Part shown: positions 34,856-42,352 of the stretch, in pieces
Numbering within the stretch: position 1 is the stretch's first letter
Layout of the letters: each line of letters starts with the position of its first letter
From: a virus
DNA length: 44,232 bases
IMG/VR virus record: IMGVR_UViG_3300015242_000009
Span: 1-44,232 of that record
Direction: 5' to 3' (one strand)
Position numbers and translations under genes: made by a program
Notes under the pieces: generated by a model
Told to the model about the DNA's origin: nothing
What the model saw: the letters and a program-made list of their open reading frames with translations, nothing else
Databases searched by the model: none

Positions 34856-35442
34856 CAGACGCCCATTACTCCGACCCAAAGTTTGCGTTCTTTGGCGGTG
34901 ATCGAACCTGAGGTGGCTCGATACTGGATAGATATGTTGTAAGTGCCAGCAGCCGCGAAGATGTACGCCCCCGCTCCTCCGATCGTTTGCCCCGTTGTCA
35001 CAAAACTAGTCCCCTGAAGGGTATTGTTTAGACCGCTGGAAGAAGCTGAGAACGTTGTGAACCCAGTACCGGCGGTTGCCTCTTCAGCAACTTCAGGGGT
35101 AGTTGTGGCAGTTTTTTTCAACTGATTCGCGCCTAGGAAGACCGCTGCTCTCCCGGCAGCAGCCACCGAGGATTTAATAAGGGCGGCGAACTGCAAGAAA
35201 ATGATCCCACTCGTCGGCAACACAACTGATTTAATTTCATCAGCAGTCGTGAGCGTTCCAAACGCTACGTTTTCACGGGTCTCTTCAGTAGCAACCACCG
35301 ACGCTGTCTGCCAGCGAATCGTATTACCAAGTTTATTTTCAGCATTCAGGAGTTCGTTCATCCCAAGGAACTGCGCTACCCACTTCGGCCCCGCGCTGGC
35401 GTTGGTATCGCCAACTTTCGCCTGTTCATAAGTACCGGCCAT
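34855..35442 (-). CDS. Virion surface protein, paralog of 35590-36063 (195 aa)
   Basis: ATG 35442 with GAGAAGA upstream. The C-terminal part (about residues 55-195) is related to the next upstream gene: both have REx-x-(F/Y)GT near a short LIK/EIK strand, AAVFLGANQLK / AAIFLNANQLK, TGFxxxSxxxSGL, and an end of GTY-x-SIQYRATSGSITAKER. The N-terminal 50 residues (AQFLGMNELLNAENKLGNTI) are extra. Likely a capsid decoration or collar-fibre protein duplicated in tandem. Confidence 0.75.
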   Translation of the reverse strand: MAGTYEQAKVGDTNASAGPKWVAQFLGMNELLNAENKLGNTIRWQTASVVATEETRENVAFGTLTTADEIKSVVLPTSGIIFLQFAALIKSSVAAAGRAAVFLGANQLKKTATTTPEVAEEATAGTGFTTFSASSSGLNNTLQGTSFVTTGQTIGGAGAYIFAAAGTYNISIQYRATSGSITAKERKLWVGVMGV

Positions 35443-35589
35443 GTATTTCTATCTTCTCGTTTCTTATCTAGTCGTCAGCGCGCTCAAACGAGCGCATCTG
35501 TGGCAAGTCTCGGGTCGTCCGGTCCCTGCCGCGCGGGCAGTCTAGCTATTCCCGGTATGATAAGAAGTCTAGATCGTGTTTCTGAAAAA
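35443..35589. other. 147-base intergenic gap with small hairpins
   Basis: Gap between two tandem paralogs. It holds GCGCTC-AAAC-GAGCGC and CTGCC-GCGCG-GGCAG hairpins (about 35478-35530) and a TATCAT on the minus strand that might be a -10. No T tract, so no terminator call is made. Confidence 0.35.
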
Positions 35590-36063
35590 CTAAGGTGTCT
35601 CAGTCCAAAGATGCCGTTCCTTCGCAGTTATGGCCCCTGAGCTGGCCTTGAACTTGACGGAAACTTCGTAGGTCCCAGGGGTCAGCCAAAGTTCAGCGAG
35701 GCCGCCAGAAGCGCTGACGGCGATCAGCAGACCTGTCGTGGTATCCCCTTCCGTAGCTTCCCCCGCCGTTGAGGTCGCTAGGCCGGTTCCGGTCGAAGAG
35801 AGGTGGCGAAAGCCTGTGCTAACGGTTGAGGCACCCTGGACGTTCGGGACCGTCGTATAGATTTTGAGCTGGTTGGCGTTGAGGAAGATCGCGGCCGCTC
35901 CCGCGCTTGCAGCACTGGATTTGAAGCGAGCGGAGTAGCCGACCTTGAGCAACCCGCTTTCTCCGACTTTGACTTCTTTGATCAGGTCAGGCGTCGGCAT
36001 CGTGCCGTAGGAGGTGCCTTCCCGTGACTCTTCTTTCGCGATTGCTAGAAACTGAACGGCCAT
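35590..36063 (-). CDS. Virion surface protein (157 aa)
   Basis: Start set at ATG 36063 (MAVQFLAIAKEESREGTSYG), with AAGGAAGG upstream; the open frame to 36291 is a shadow of the plus-strand gene. Beta-rich (AAIFLNANQLKIYTTVPNV, then PGTYEVSVKFKASSGAITAK). The paralog 34855-35442 follows on the same strand. Probable decoration or head-fibre protein. Confidence 0.75.
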   Translation of the reverse strand: MAVQFLAIAKEESREGTSYGTMPTPDLIKEVKVGESGLLKVGYSARFKSSAASAGAAAIFLNANQLKIYTTVPNVQGASTVSTGFRHLSSTGTGLATSTAGEATEGDTTTGLLIAVSASGGLAELWLTPGTYEVSVKFKASSGAITAKERHLWTETP

Positions 36064-36070
36064 CGGGCCT

Positions 36071-36090
36071 TCCTTGGTAGTGTGGGCATG
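36071..36090 (+). promoter_or_regulatory. Degenerate GTGGAC-family promoter
   Basis: TTGGTAGTGTGGGCATG ends in the start codon at 36088. It is the motif TTTGGTAGAATGTGGACATG with two bases missing and one change (GGGC for GGAC). Confidence 0.45.
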
Positions 36091-36555
36091 GTGATCGGGC
36101 GGGTGGTCTTCTTCTGCGTATCTCTCTGCCTGTTTCTGGGGATGCTTCTCCTCTTCGCAGGACCGGGAGAGACAAGCTGCCGCCTGCGCTGTCTCAATCA
36201 GAAGTTCGCCCTGCTGCGCGCCTCGCACCTGAACGAACGCCTGGAAGCCGTAGAACGGCGCCTGAGCGCGCGTGACGCGCTGATCGCTCAACTGGAAGCA
36301 CGTACGCGGAGAGAGGAAGAAGCGCTAGCGAACTTCCGAAGCTGCTTTGGGGAAGTGCCGATCACGCGCTATGGGGAAGACTTCGGACCGTCTGGCTATG
36401 TCTTCAACTTGCAGAGGGCAGAAGGACCTGAAACATTCTTCACGACGGCGCTTGACGCAAGCTACCCGAAAGACCCGGTAGGAGTATGGCTCTGGGTCAA
36501 TAGCTGCAATGCGGAACGGATCACGCCGAAAAGCTCGCTCTTGCCTACGCCGTAA
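36088..36555 (+). CDS. Signal-anchored protein (155 aa), plus-strand insert
   Basis: ATG 36088 at the leaderless position; an in-frame ATG at 36082 lies in the promoter. Residues about 5-27 (RVVFFCVSLCLFLGMLLLFA) are a membrane/signal segment. Then a coiled coil (HLNERLEAVERRLSARDALI, then AQLEARTRREEEALANF) and a C-terminal globular part with FGEVPITRYGEDFGPSGY and two Cys. Probably envelope-anchored, with an external domain. It lies among structural genes but on the opposite strand and ends within the 3' end of 36545-38131. Host conversion or exclusion is a possible role. Confidence 0.75.
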   Translation: MVIGRVVFFCVSLCLFLGMLLLFAGPGETSCRLRCLNQKFALLRASHLNERLEAVERRLSARDALIAQLEARTRREEEALANFRSCFGEVPITRYGEDFGPSGYVFNLQRAEGPETFFTTALDASYPKDPVGVWLWVNSCNAERITPKSSLLPTP

Positions 36556-38131
36556 TCCTAGAAGGTTCATCGATATTAGGTACAAGCAACTCATTTCGAT
36601 GAACGGAGAACTCGGTGTTGAGGACTTCGTTTGTGAAGAGGACGGAGAAGGTCGTCCCGCGTTGGGCTATGCGTCGCTCTTTCCCGACTAGACCGCTTGA
36701 GATATCTCCAACGAAGCCTTCTCCTCCGACGAAGCCTTCTCCTCCCACGACCGAACCACTCGTTCCGCTGAGATCCATTTCTTCGGGTTCCCCCGTGTTT
36801 TCTGAGAAGTCTTTGTCGATCTCGACCGTGACTTTTCCCGTTCCCCAGATCTTGGCTGCCCGGACCTTCTTGATATCGGCCGAGCCAAGGTCAAACCAGC
36901 CGGAGCGCCAGCGCTCTTTGATCGCTACGCCATCGTCGTTCGTGTAGCTCGTTTTGTGTCGCCCGACGTACTTGGCTCCTGAGGAATAGCCAAAGACCAG
37001 CTCTGTCGCGTTTTCAACCCGGAAGGTCGCGAGACAGGAGGCAGGGAGGTTGGAGAGCGACCACCATTTGTATTCGGGGCTGTAGACCAACTGGCGGTTG
37101 TTGGCTTCGCTCGTAGGGAAGCTGAGATAGATCTTTTCATCCCAGGTTTCCATCGCGCAGTTGGTGATCGAGCTGAAGGCCAGGGTGCCCTGTTTATAGA
37201 AGAGGCTCGCGTCCCCAGACCAGATCGGTTCAACCAGGTTGGAGACCTGTTCGGGCTCCTGGCCCGTGGTCCTGTAAACGCCCTCACGGCTCATGAAGTA
37301 GACGCCTGATTGATGGATGCAGACAGCGCGTGGGGAAGCCAGGCCTACGCCGGTTTCAATCGTTTGAAAGATGAATTCCGGTTTGTTTTCAGAGTCACGG
37401 GCCTGATCGGTGATTACGAAGAACTTGGTTTCCTTGAAGACAAAGATGAATTCTCGCCAGGTCACGATGGCTTTGATTTTCTCCCCATCGCCGGGCGTGA
37501 ACTGAAGATAGGCCGTGGTTTCGAAGCTCTCTGGATTACCTTCTTCTGAGAAGTAAACATGGCTGGGTGAGGACGATGCCGCTGCTCCCCCCGGCCCTCC
37601 GGTGGTAGTCGAGAAGGCTCCGCAGACGAGGCGGTTCCAAGCGGGGAAGACGCAGAGCGAAGCTGCCTTAGGCATCGTTTTGGCGGCCACTCCGTCCACC
37701 GTCGCGGTCGGAGCCGTCCATTCTTCGCCGTTCCACTTGCGCAACGTGTCGGTGCCATTTCCCGCATAGGCCACCTCTTCGTTGGGTTTCCCGAAGCGGA
37801 CGAAGTCCCAGACGGCTTTGGTCAGCCCTGTCGCGCTGGCCACGACGGCCCCGCCTGTGCTCAGAGTCTCTAGGCGGGTTCCGCATCCTGCGAGCAACTG
37901 CTTCACGCCCGACGACGTGTAGTAAGGGCTCAAGCTTTCTACGCGGTTGGTCAGTTCCGAGCTAGTCAGGTTGTTGTATCCCGGCCTGGATTCAATGGCG
38001 CCGCGTTGGCTGAAGAGCACATTCAATGCATCGACAGCCTCCGCTGGATCTACGGCATCGGGCTTGGCGACCAAGTTAAGACCTTTTCCGAAGCCTTCAA
38101 GCGGCAACGACTGGTAAGAGCGCGCCGCCAT
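36545..38131 (-). CDS. Tail-nozzle/stabilisation-type protein (528 aa)
   Basis: ATG 38131 directly follows the previous stop. Beta-rich with recurring blade-like segments (GAIESRPGYNNL, PSHVYFSEEGNPESFETTAY, REFIFVFKETKFFVITDQAR, ASPRAVCIHQSGVYFMSREG), the pattern of the beta-propeller proteins that sit after the adaptor in podoviral tails (P22 gp10-like or nozzle). Position right after the gp4-like gene supports this. Near the C-terminus a GGEGFVG unit occurs twice in tandem. Assignment is from pattern and position. Confidence 0.75.
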   Translation of the reverse strand: MAARSYQSLPLEGFGKGLNLVAKPDAVDPAEAVDALNVLFSQRGAIESRPGYNNLTSSELTNRVESLSPYYTSSGVKQLLAGCGTRLETLSTGGAVVASATGLTKAVWDFVRFGKPNEEVAYAGNGTDTLRKWNGEEWTAPTATVDGVAAKTMPKAASLCVFPAWNRLVCGAFSTTTGGPGGAAASSSPSHVYFSEEGNPESFETTAYLQFTPGDGEKIKAIVTWREFIFVFKETKFFVITDQARDSENKPEFIFQTIETGVGLASPRAVCIHQSGVYFMSREGVYRTTGQEPEQVSNLVEPIWSGDASLFYKQGTLAFSSITNCAMETWDEKIYLSFPTSEANNRQLVYSPEYKWWSLSNLPASCLATFRVENATELVFGYSSGAKYVGRHKTSYTNDDGVAIKERWRSGWFDLGSADIKKVRAAKIWGTGKVTVEIDKDFSENTGEPEEMDLSGTSGSVVGGEGFVGGEGFVGDISSGLVGKERRIAQRGTTFSVLFTNEVLNTEFSVHRNELLVPNIDEPSRITA

Positions 38132-38731
38132 CTAGAGGTAGCTTCCAGGCCAACCCGTGCGGACCGTCAGGCGTGGGGACTGCAGATCGCGTTGGAGTTC
38201 GGCGGCGACCATTTCCCCGAAGTCCGTCTGCGTGGCTTCTTTCAGTTCACGGGCTACGTCTATTTCATCGTTCTCTTTCAAGCAATCGACCACAGCTAAA
38301 TCCACGATCAAGCCATGCCATTCGGAGGGCATCGCTGGTTCCAGTTTGGCCGTCAGGACTTCTGGTTTTTTGGCATAGCGAACCTGGATGTTTTCGCTCG
38401 TGCTTACGGGGAAAGTCCGCAGCGTTAGGTTGTCCAGCCACCACCACAACGGTTCTCCCGTTTCTTCAAGGTTGGGGAAGCGTTCGACCAGCCATTGCCT
38501 CGTCTGCCCGTAAAGAGGGCGTTCCGTCGTCGTATCGACAACCGAGAGAACATCGCGAAGATCTTTGATTTCGAAGGGAGCGGTGCCTTCTTTCGTCCCT
38601 TCTCGCCAAGGCCATACGTACTTCGCTTCAAGCTTCTGGTAAGCGCGCTGGACGAAGGTTTCGATCCGGCTCGCAGCCAGATATTGATACCCCCGTTCAT
38701 TGACCTCTTGGACAAGCTGTTCGAAATTCAC
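38132..38731 (-). CDS. Head-tail adaptor, gp4-like (199 aa)
   Basis: GTG 38731 (weak Shine-Dalgarno) and end adjoining the next gene. Starts with helices (FEQLVQEVNERGYQYLAASR). Then KYVWPWREGTKEGTAPF, LWWWLDNLTLRTFPVSTSEN and IQVRYAKKPEVLTAKL, followed by helices (VVDCLKENDEIDVARELKEA). WPWR...TLRTFPxST...IxVRY is characteristic of the phage adaptor family (P22 gp4-like/DUF6682-like). Connects portal to tail nozzle. Confidence 0.8.
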   Translation of the reverse strand: MNFEQLVQEVNERGYQYLAASRIETFVQRAYQKLEAKYVWPWREGTKEGTAPFEIKDLRDVLSVVDTTTERPLYGQTRQWLVERFPNLEETGEPLWWWLDNLTLRTFPVSTSENIQVRYAKKPEVLTAKLEPAMPSEWHGLIVDLAVVDCLKENDEIDVARELKEATQTDFGEMVAAELQRDLQSPRLTVRTGWPGSYL

Positions 38732-38739
38732 GATAAACC

Positions 38740-39270
38740 CTAGGGTTTCTTGGGAGCGTATTTCCGGGGTCCTGAGGACCTGGAAACGTGGCCCTTCAGA
38801 TCCGTCCGTTTCTCGAAGCCTTCGGGGCCACGAAGCCTCTTGGCGGCTCTCACAGCTAGTTCCGCTTCATCGAGCCTTTGCTCTTTCTCGGTCTCGTAGG
38901 CCCGCTCTTTGGAGATCTGGATTCTGCGCTTGATCTCTTCGCGTTCGTGCCGCCTGCGGTCGTTCCACATGTCCGCGCCTTGCAGCATCTCCAGCATCCA
39001 GGAACCCGGTTCCCGGTATTGGCCGTCAGGTCCCTGAAGGACGATGTACTCGTCCACGGAGCCAGGGACCCGTTTCTTGATCGCCCAATGGCTGGGACGG
39101 ACCTCGAAGCCCTCGGCGTCGTCACGACCCAGGACCAGTGATAGCCCAGGGTCGATCTTCCTCAGCTCCGTGTTCCAGTGATCCGCTACCGCGATCTGCT
39201 CATCGACCTGTTCGGCGATTTCACGATTGATCTGCTCTGCTTCTGAGCGTTCGGAGAGGAGGATGGACAT
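38740..39270 (-). CDS. Hypothetical virion protein (176 aa)
   Basis: Start set at ATG 39270 (MSILLSERSEAEQINREIAE), next to the previous stop. N-terminal helix, then DHWNTELRKIDPGLSLVLGR and a conserved-looking RPSHWAIKKRVPGSVDEYIV. The C-terminal 80 residues are a charged helix (ERAYETEKEQRLDEAELAVR) and a basic end (RSSGPRKYAPKKP). Found between the capsid-associated protein and the adaptor, it may be a connector or capsid completion protein; not recognised. Confidence 0.7.
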   Translation of the reverse strand: MSILLSERSEAEQINREIAEQVDEQIAVADHWNTELRKIDPGLSLVLGRDDAEGFEVRPSHWAIKKRVPGSVDEYIVLQGPDGQYREPGSWMLEMLQGADMWNDRRRHEREEIKRRIQISKERAYETEKEQRLDEAELAVRAAKRLRGPEGFEKRTDLKGHVSRSSGPRKYAPKKP

Positions 39271-39271
39271 A

Positions 39272-39592
39272 TCAATAGCCGTAGGCAACTACCTGGACTT
39301 TGACTTTTTCCACATTTTTGGTCGAACCAATTTCTTTCTGCGTTTTGTAGTTAAAGAGTTTGAGTAGTTCTTTTTCGGTGTTGTAAACGGCCCAACCAAG
39401 TTCAACTGTTTCCGATTCAGAGCCCTGGAGGATCGCGCAATGCGCCCACTCCACTCGGCTCAAACCCAGTTCTTTAGCCGTCAGGGACTCCCCACCTTCA
39501 AGGTAGGAGCTGTCGAACTGGACTTCTGCAACTACTTGCCTGCGCGCACCGGGCACGCGAGGCTTATCGAGGATCGTGGTTGTAAGTGCCAA
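39272..39592 (-). CDS. Capsid-associated/decoration-type protein (106 aa)
   Basis: The open frame begins in non-coding bases at 39649; TTG 39592 has GGAAGGA upstream and is taken as the start. Sequence VVAEVQFDSSYLEGGESLTA, KELGLSRVEWAH and an end KVKVQVVAYGY match the small beta-sandwich proteins often found just after the major capsid gene (the FDSSYxxGGExLTxxxLGL pattern). Probably capsid decoration or cement. Divergent from the plus-strand gene at 39622. Confidence 0.75.
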   Translation of the reverse strand: MALTTTILDKPRVPGARRQVVAEVQFDSSYLEGGESLTAKELGLSRVEWAHCAILQGSESETVELGWAVYNTEKELLKLFNYKTQKEIGSTKNVEKVKVQVVAYGY

Positions 39593-39607
39593 GAGAGTTC
39601 CTTCCGT

Positions 39608-39624
39608 GATAATGTGGACATATG
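39608..39624 (+). promoter_or_regulatory. Extended -10 promoter, GTGGAC family
   Basis: GATAATGTGGACATATG, identical to 32860-32876 (TGATAAT extended -10). It ends with the start codon at 39622. Confidence 0.6.
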
Positions 39625-39816
39625 GAGAGCACAACGGCCCTTGAAGCATTGCGTTGCCAGTTGATCGGGATGCTGCTCGAAATGGCAGGGCAGACGCGGG
39701 ACAACGGAGTTCTTCACGGACGCATCGAAGTCTTGATGAACGACCCCTACGGCCGCCAAGAAGTCAGAGATGCGTGCCACGATCTCCTGGCCGAGCTAGC
39801 CCGCCCCCAGCGTTAG
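39622..39816 (+). CDS. Small helical protein (64 aa), plus-strand insert
   Basis: ATG 39622 directly after the promoter; no Shine-Dalgarno. Helical (ESTTALEALRCQLIGMLLEM, then DPYGRQEVRDACHDLLAELA). Sits between the capsid-associated and capsid genes, convergent with the capsid gene. Unrecognised. Confidence 0.7.
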   Translation: MESTTALEALRCQLIGMLLEMAGQTRDNGVLHGRIEVLMNDPYGRQEVRDACHDLLAELARPQR

Positions 39817-39834
39817 CCAGAGGCGGGCGAATAG

Positions 39835-41067
39835 CTACGGGGTTGTGAGTTCGGTGAGCCGACCTATCGAATTGCGCCGGTTGGTCGCAAATTGCAAGTA
39901 GCCCTCGATCGCGCCTACGACATACGTAGAGCCGATTTTGTACATGAGGAGCCCCTTGCCACCATACTTCTCGGTGGCCCAGTAGGGAGCGCTGTCACGG
40001 AGGATGAACACGTGGTTCTTGACGGACATATAGAAATCTTTGTCCGGACAGTCGTTGTGGCCCTGAACCTTCAGTGAGCCGACCATGATCGACTCTCCGT
40101 CCCCGGTGTTCTGAGCCTGCGTGTCGGGGAAGCGGACCTGGGTGTAGCTTTCGTTTTCCAGAGCCTGGATCTGCGCCAGCGCCGTGAAGCACCAATCCGG
40201 ATTTTCCCCGATCTGGCGGAGTTTACGGCGCAGTTTGATCACCTTCTGACGGGTAATCGGCGTGGATTTGGCTTCTTCCACGACCCCGGCCCAACGTGGC
40301 ACCGTTTCCGGTTTCAGGCCGCCCAGTTCGGTTGTTTCCGAGGAGAGGTTGCCCCAGCCGTTGTTCTCGTAGCTGGTTTCCCCTGAACGCGAGTTGGCGA
40401 GAGAAACGTAGTCGGTTTCCGCCGTTTTGATTTTGGTCGCGATTTCCAGCGTCGGCGTTCCTTCCGATTCTTTGAAGGCGAGGATTTCTTTATCCGCAGC
40501 CTTCAGCGCCTCTTCTGTTTTGGAACCGATATCGATTACCTGACCGACAGGCAGGTAGCCGTTGCGAATCGCCTGGTAGCCGAATCCTGTTTTGAGCAGG
40601 TTGATCGTTTTCGATTCGGTTTCTTCTTTGGCGCACTGGGCGATCAGCGCGGTGCCGTCCCCGAACAGGGTGCGGGTGAGCTGCTTGCGCATGTCGCTGA
40701 GCTTGCCTTCGACTTCCATGTCGAGCCAGCGCATGATCGACTTGGCCGCGTCTTTGGTGCGCTCGATCGCGGCCGTATCCATTTCGATCTGGCCCCACTG
40801 ACGCTTGTATTCCCATTTGGCCCGCGTGACCTGTTGCGGGGCAGCGGCGTTCAGAGCTGCCGAGCCCGTTTTGGGCACCCAGGTGATACCGCCGCCGCGT
40901 CCGGTCTGGACGGGGGTTAGGGCTTCAAGACCGATCTGGATTTCTGGTTTTAGCTTTAAGACATCTTCCAGCATCGGGTCTTTTGAATAGAACTGCTTCT
41001 CGAAGTTCTCTTGAGTCCAGACCTGCTTCGCTCCGGATTCCGCGACTTCGAATGTCGAGACTGACAT
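39835..41067 (-). CDS. Major capsid protein (410 aa)
   Basis: ATG 41067 with a strong AGAAGGAGCC Shine-Dalgarno. Starts with helical SGAKQVWTQENFEKQFYSKD; LEALTPVQTGRGGGITWVPK and WGQIEMDTAAIERTKDAAKS fit the P-domain and N-arm region of the podoviral N4/P22-type HK97-fold capsid proteins. The C-terminal part contains a C-x-G-like receptor of beta strands (VFILRDSAPYWATEKYGGKG, GSTYVVGAIEGYLQFATNRR). Position (portal, scaffold, MCP) is diagnostic. No proteolysis motif seen. Confidence 0.9.
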   Translation of the reverse strand: MSVSTFEVAESGAKQVWTQENFEKQFYSKDPMLEDVLKLKPEIQIGLEALTPVQTGRGGGITWVPKTGSAALNAAAPQQVTRAKWEYKRQWGQIEMDTAAIERTKDAAKSIMRWLDMEVEGKLSDMRKQLTRTLFGDGTALIAQCAKEETESKTINLLKTGFGYQAIRNGYLPVGQVIDIGSKTEEALKAADKEILAFKESEGTPTLEIATKIKTAETDYVSLANSRSGETSYENNGWGNLSSETTELGGLKPETVPRWAGVVEEAKSTPITRQKVIKLRRKLRQIGENPDWCFTALAQIQALENESYTQVRFPDTQAQNTGDGESIMVGSLKVQGHNDCPDKDFYMSVKNHVFILRDSAPYWATEKYGGKGLLMYKIGSTYVVGAIEGYLQFATNRRNSIGRLTELTTP

Positions 41068-41094
41068 TACAAAGGCTCCTTCTGGATTCGGGAG

Positions 41095-41838
41095 CTATTC
41101 AAGCGACGGAGCCGCTTCCTCAGCGATTTCGTCATAGAGCTTGAATCGCTCCTCTTGGTTCGTAGGATCAATCGCTTTCCGCGCAGGTGAGCCTTGACTT
41201 ATCCGCCTCGGACCGCCTTTTTTGCTGGCAATCCATTCGTCAACGAAACCCTTAAAGGTCTCGCCGATCTCTGGAATCGCCTGCGGCCCATGCACTTCCG
41301 CGTAGGAGGAGATTGCTTTGAGGGTCTTGCCCTCAAACTCGAATCCGTTGCCGAAAGACTTCTCAAGCGCTTCAATGCCCTCGGCGATTTCATCTGTCGC
41401 CTGAGCGCTTTGCTGCGCCTGGACCTCTTCCTGCTGCTGGTGAGTCAGAGCGCCTTCGACATTCTCAAGGCGAGCACGTAGCTCATCCTCAGGGTCTAGG
41501 AACTCTTCTGGCTCGCCTTCGTCGAATTCGTAGCCGAACTCCTGTTGGAGCCAAGCGTCTCGTGCGGCGGGGTCATTCTGAATCGCCGTAATGAACTCAC
41601 GGTATTCCTGCGCTTCTTGGCGCTCCTGCGCGAGACCTTGAGTCTTCTGGGTGAAGCCGGATCGAAGCTCGTTGTACTTCTGCTCGAACCAGTCTTTCCC
41701 AGCGTCCTCCGGGATATCTTTTGCAGGATCGAAGTCCGTAAAGGACTCCTGAGCCTCTGTCGCTTGTCCGGTATCCGGGGCGTCGTCGGTTTCGGCGGCT
41801 TGTCCTAGATCAGGGGCCTCTGTTGCTTCGTCTGACAT
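41095..41838 (-). CDS. Scaffold protein (247 aa)
   Basis: ATG 41838 with AAAGG upstream. Acidic, helical and low in aromatic content (DFDPAKDIPEDAGKDWFEQK, QKTQGLAQERQEAQEYREFI, ENVEGALTHQQQEEVQAQQS), typical of phage assembly scaffolds. The C-terminus has a basic patch (KKGGPRRISQGSPARKAID) that could bind the capsid protein, followed by an acidic end. Located between portal and MCP on the same strand, as expected. Confidence 0.85.
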   Translation of the reverse strand: MSDEATEAPDLGQAAETDDAPDTGQATEAQESFTDFDPAKDIPEDAGKDWFEQKYNELRSGFTQKTQGLAQERQEAQEYREFITAIQNDPAARDAWLQQEFGYEFDEGEPEEFLDPEDELRARLENVEGALTHQQQEEVQAQQSAQATDEIAEGIEALEKSFGNGFEFEGKTLKAISSYAEVHGPQAIPEIGETFKGFVDEWIASKKGGPRRISQGSPARKAIDPTNQEERFKLYDEIAEEAAPSLE

Positions 41839-41913
41839 TTACTGCCTTTCATGGAGCGGGGGCCATAGCCTTGTCCGCGTATTGAACGGGGCTTCCGAAG
41901 AAGCTTGTCCGCT

Positions 41914-41936
41914 GATAAGATTGCGTCCACGTGGAC
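41914..41936 (+). promoter_or_regulatory. Extended -10 with GTCCACGTGGAC palindrome
   Basis: TGATAAGAT (-10 TAAGAT, 41916-41921) is followed by the perfect 12-base palindrome GTCCACGTGGAC (41925-41936), which contains the GTG start codon at 41931. The GTGGAC element is shared with the other plus-strand promoters. Confidence 0.55.
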
Positions 41937-42323
41937 CAGTACGAGATCCTCATTTGCCCCGTTTGTCTCACGCAGATAGAGCGCGACTGGGAGACTGGCG
42001 CTGACTGTTATCACCGAGAACTCGGAGGAAACGTCGAGGCCGTAACCGTTCCTGCCTCGGTCCTAGCCAAAGATCTCTCAGACGCCGTAGCGGCTGCTCA
42101 ACCCAAGCTCAAAGAGGAGAAGGAGAAAGAGGCCAAGCGTCGAAAAGAGCGTGAGGCTTGGGAAGCACTTCCCGCTGAGGAGCGGGAGCGCATCAAAGCC
42201 GAAGAATGGGCCAAGATGAGTCCAATGGAGAAAGCCCTGCGGCAGCAATTCCAAGACCTATCGAGATCGACCAACCGTCAGCTATTCGGCTCCTTCGCCA
42301 CGATCCCAGTCAAAGAAACATAG
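41931..42323 (+). CDS. Zinc-finger N-terminal protein with charged C-terminus (130 aa)
   Basis: GTG 41931. N-terminal LICPVCLTQIERDWETGADC followed by YH gives CxxC...C..H, a likely zinc site. Residues about 55-85 are a very charged helix (KLKEEKEKEAKRRKEREAWE). The C-terminal part is mixed and ends IPVKET. Plus-strand insert between scaffold and portal. Unrecognised; nucleic-acid or protein binding is plausible. Confidence 0.75.
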   Translation: MDQYEILICPVCLTQIERDWETGADCYHRELGGNVEAVTVPASVLAKDLSDAVAAAQPKLKEEKEKEAKRRKEREAWEALPAEERERIKAEEWAKMSPMEKALRQQFQDLSRSTNRQLFGSFATIPVKET

Positions 42324-42352
42324 CGGTTTCTCGCGAGGCTGTAGCGCGCGTT

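Noticed and set aside
35443-35589. Hairpins as a terminator
   Set aside because: Short stems with no T tract on either strand.
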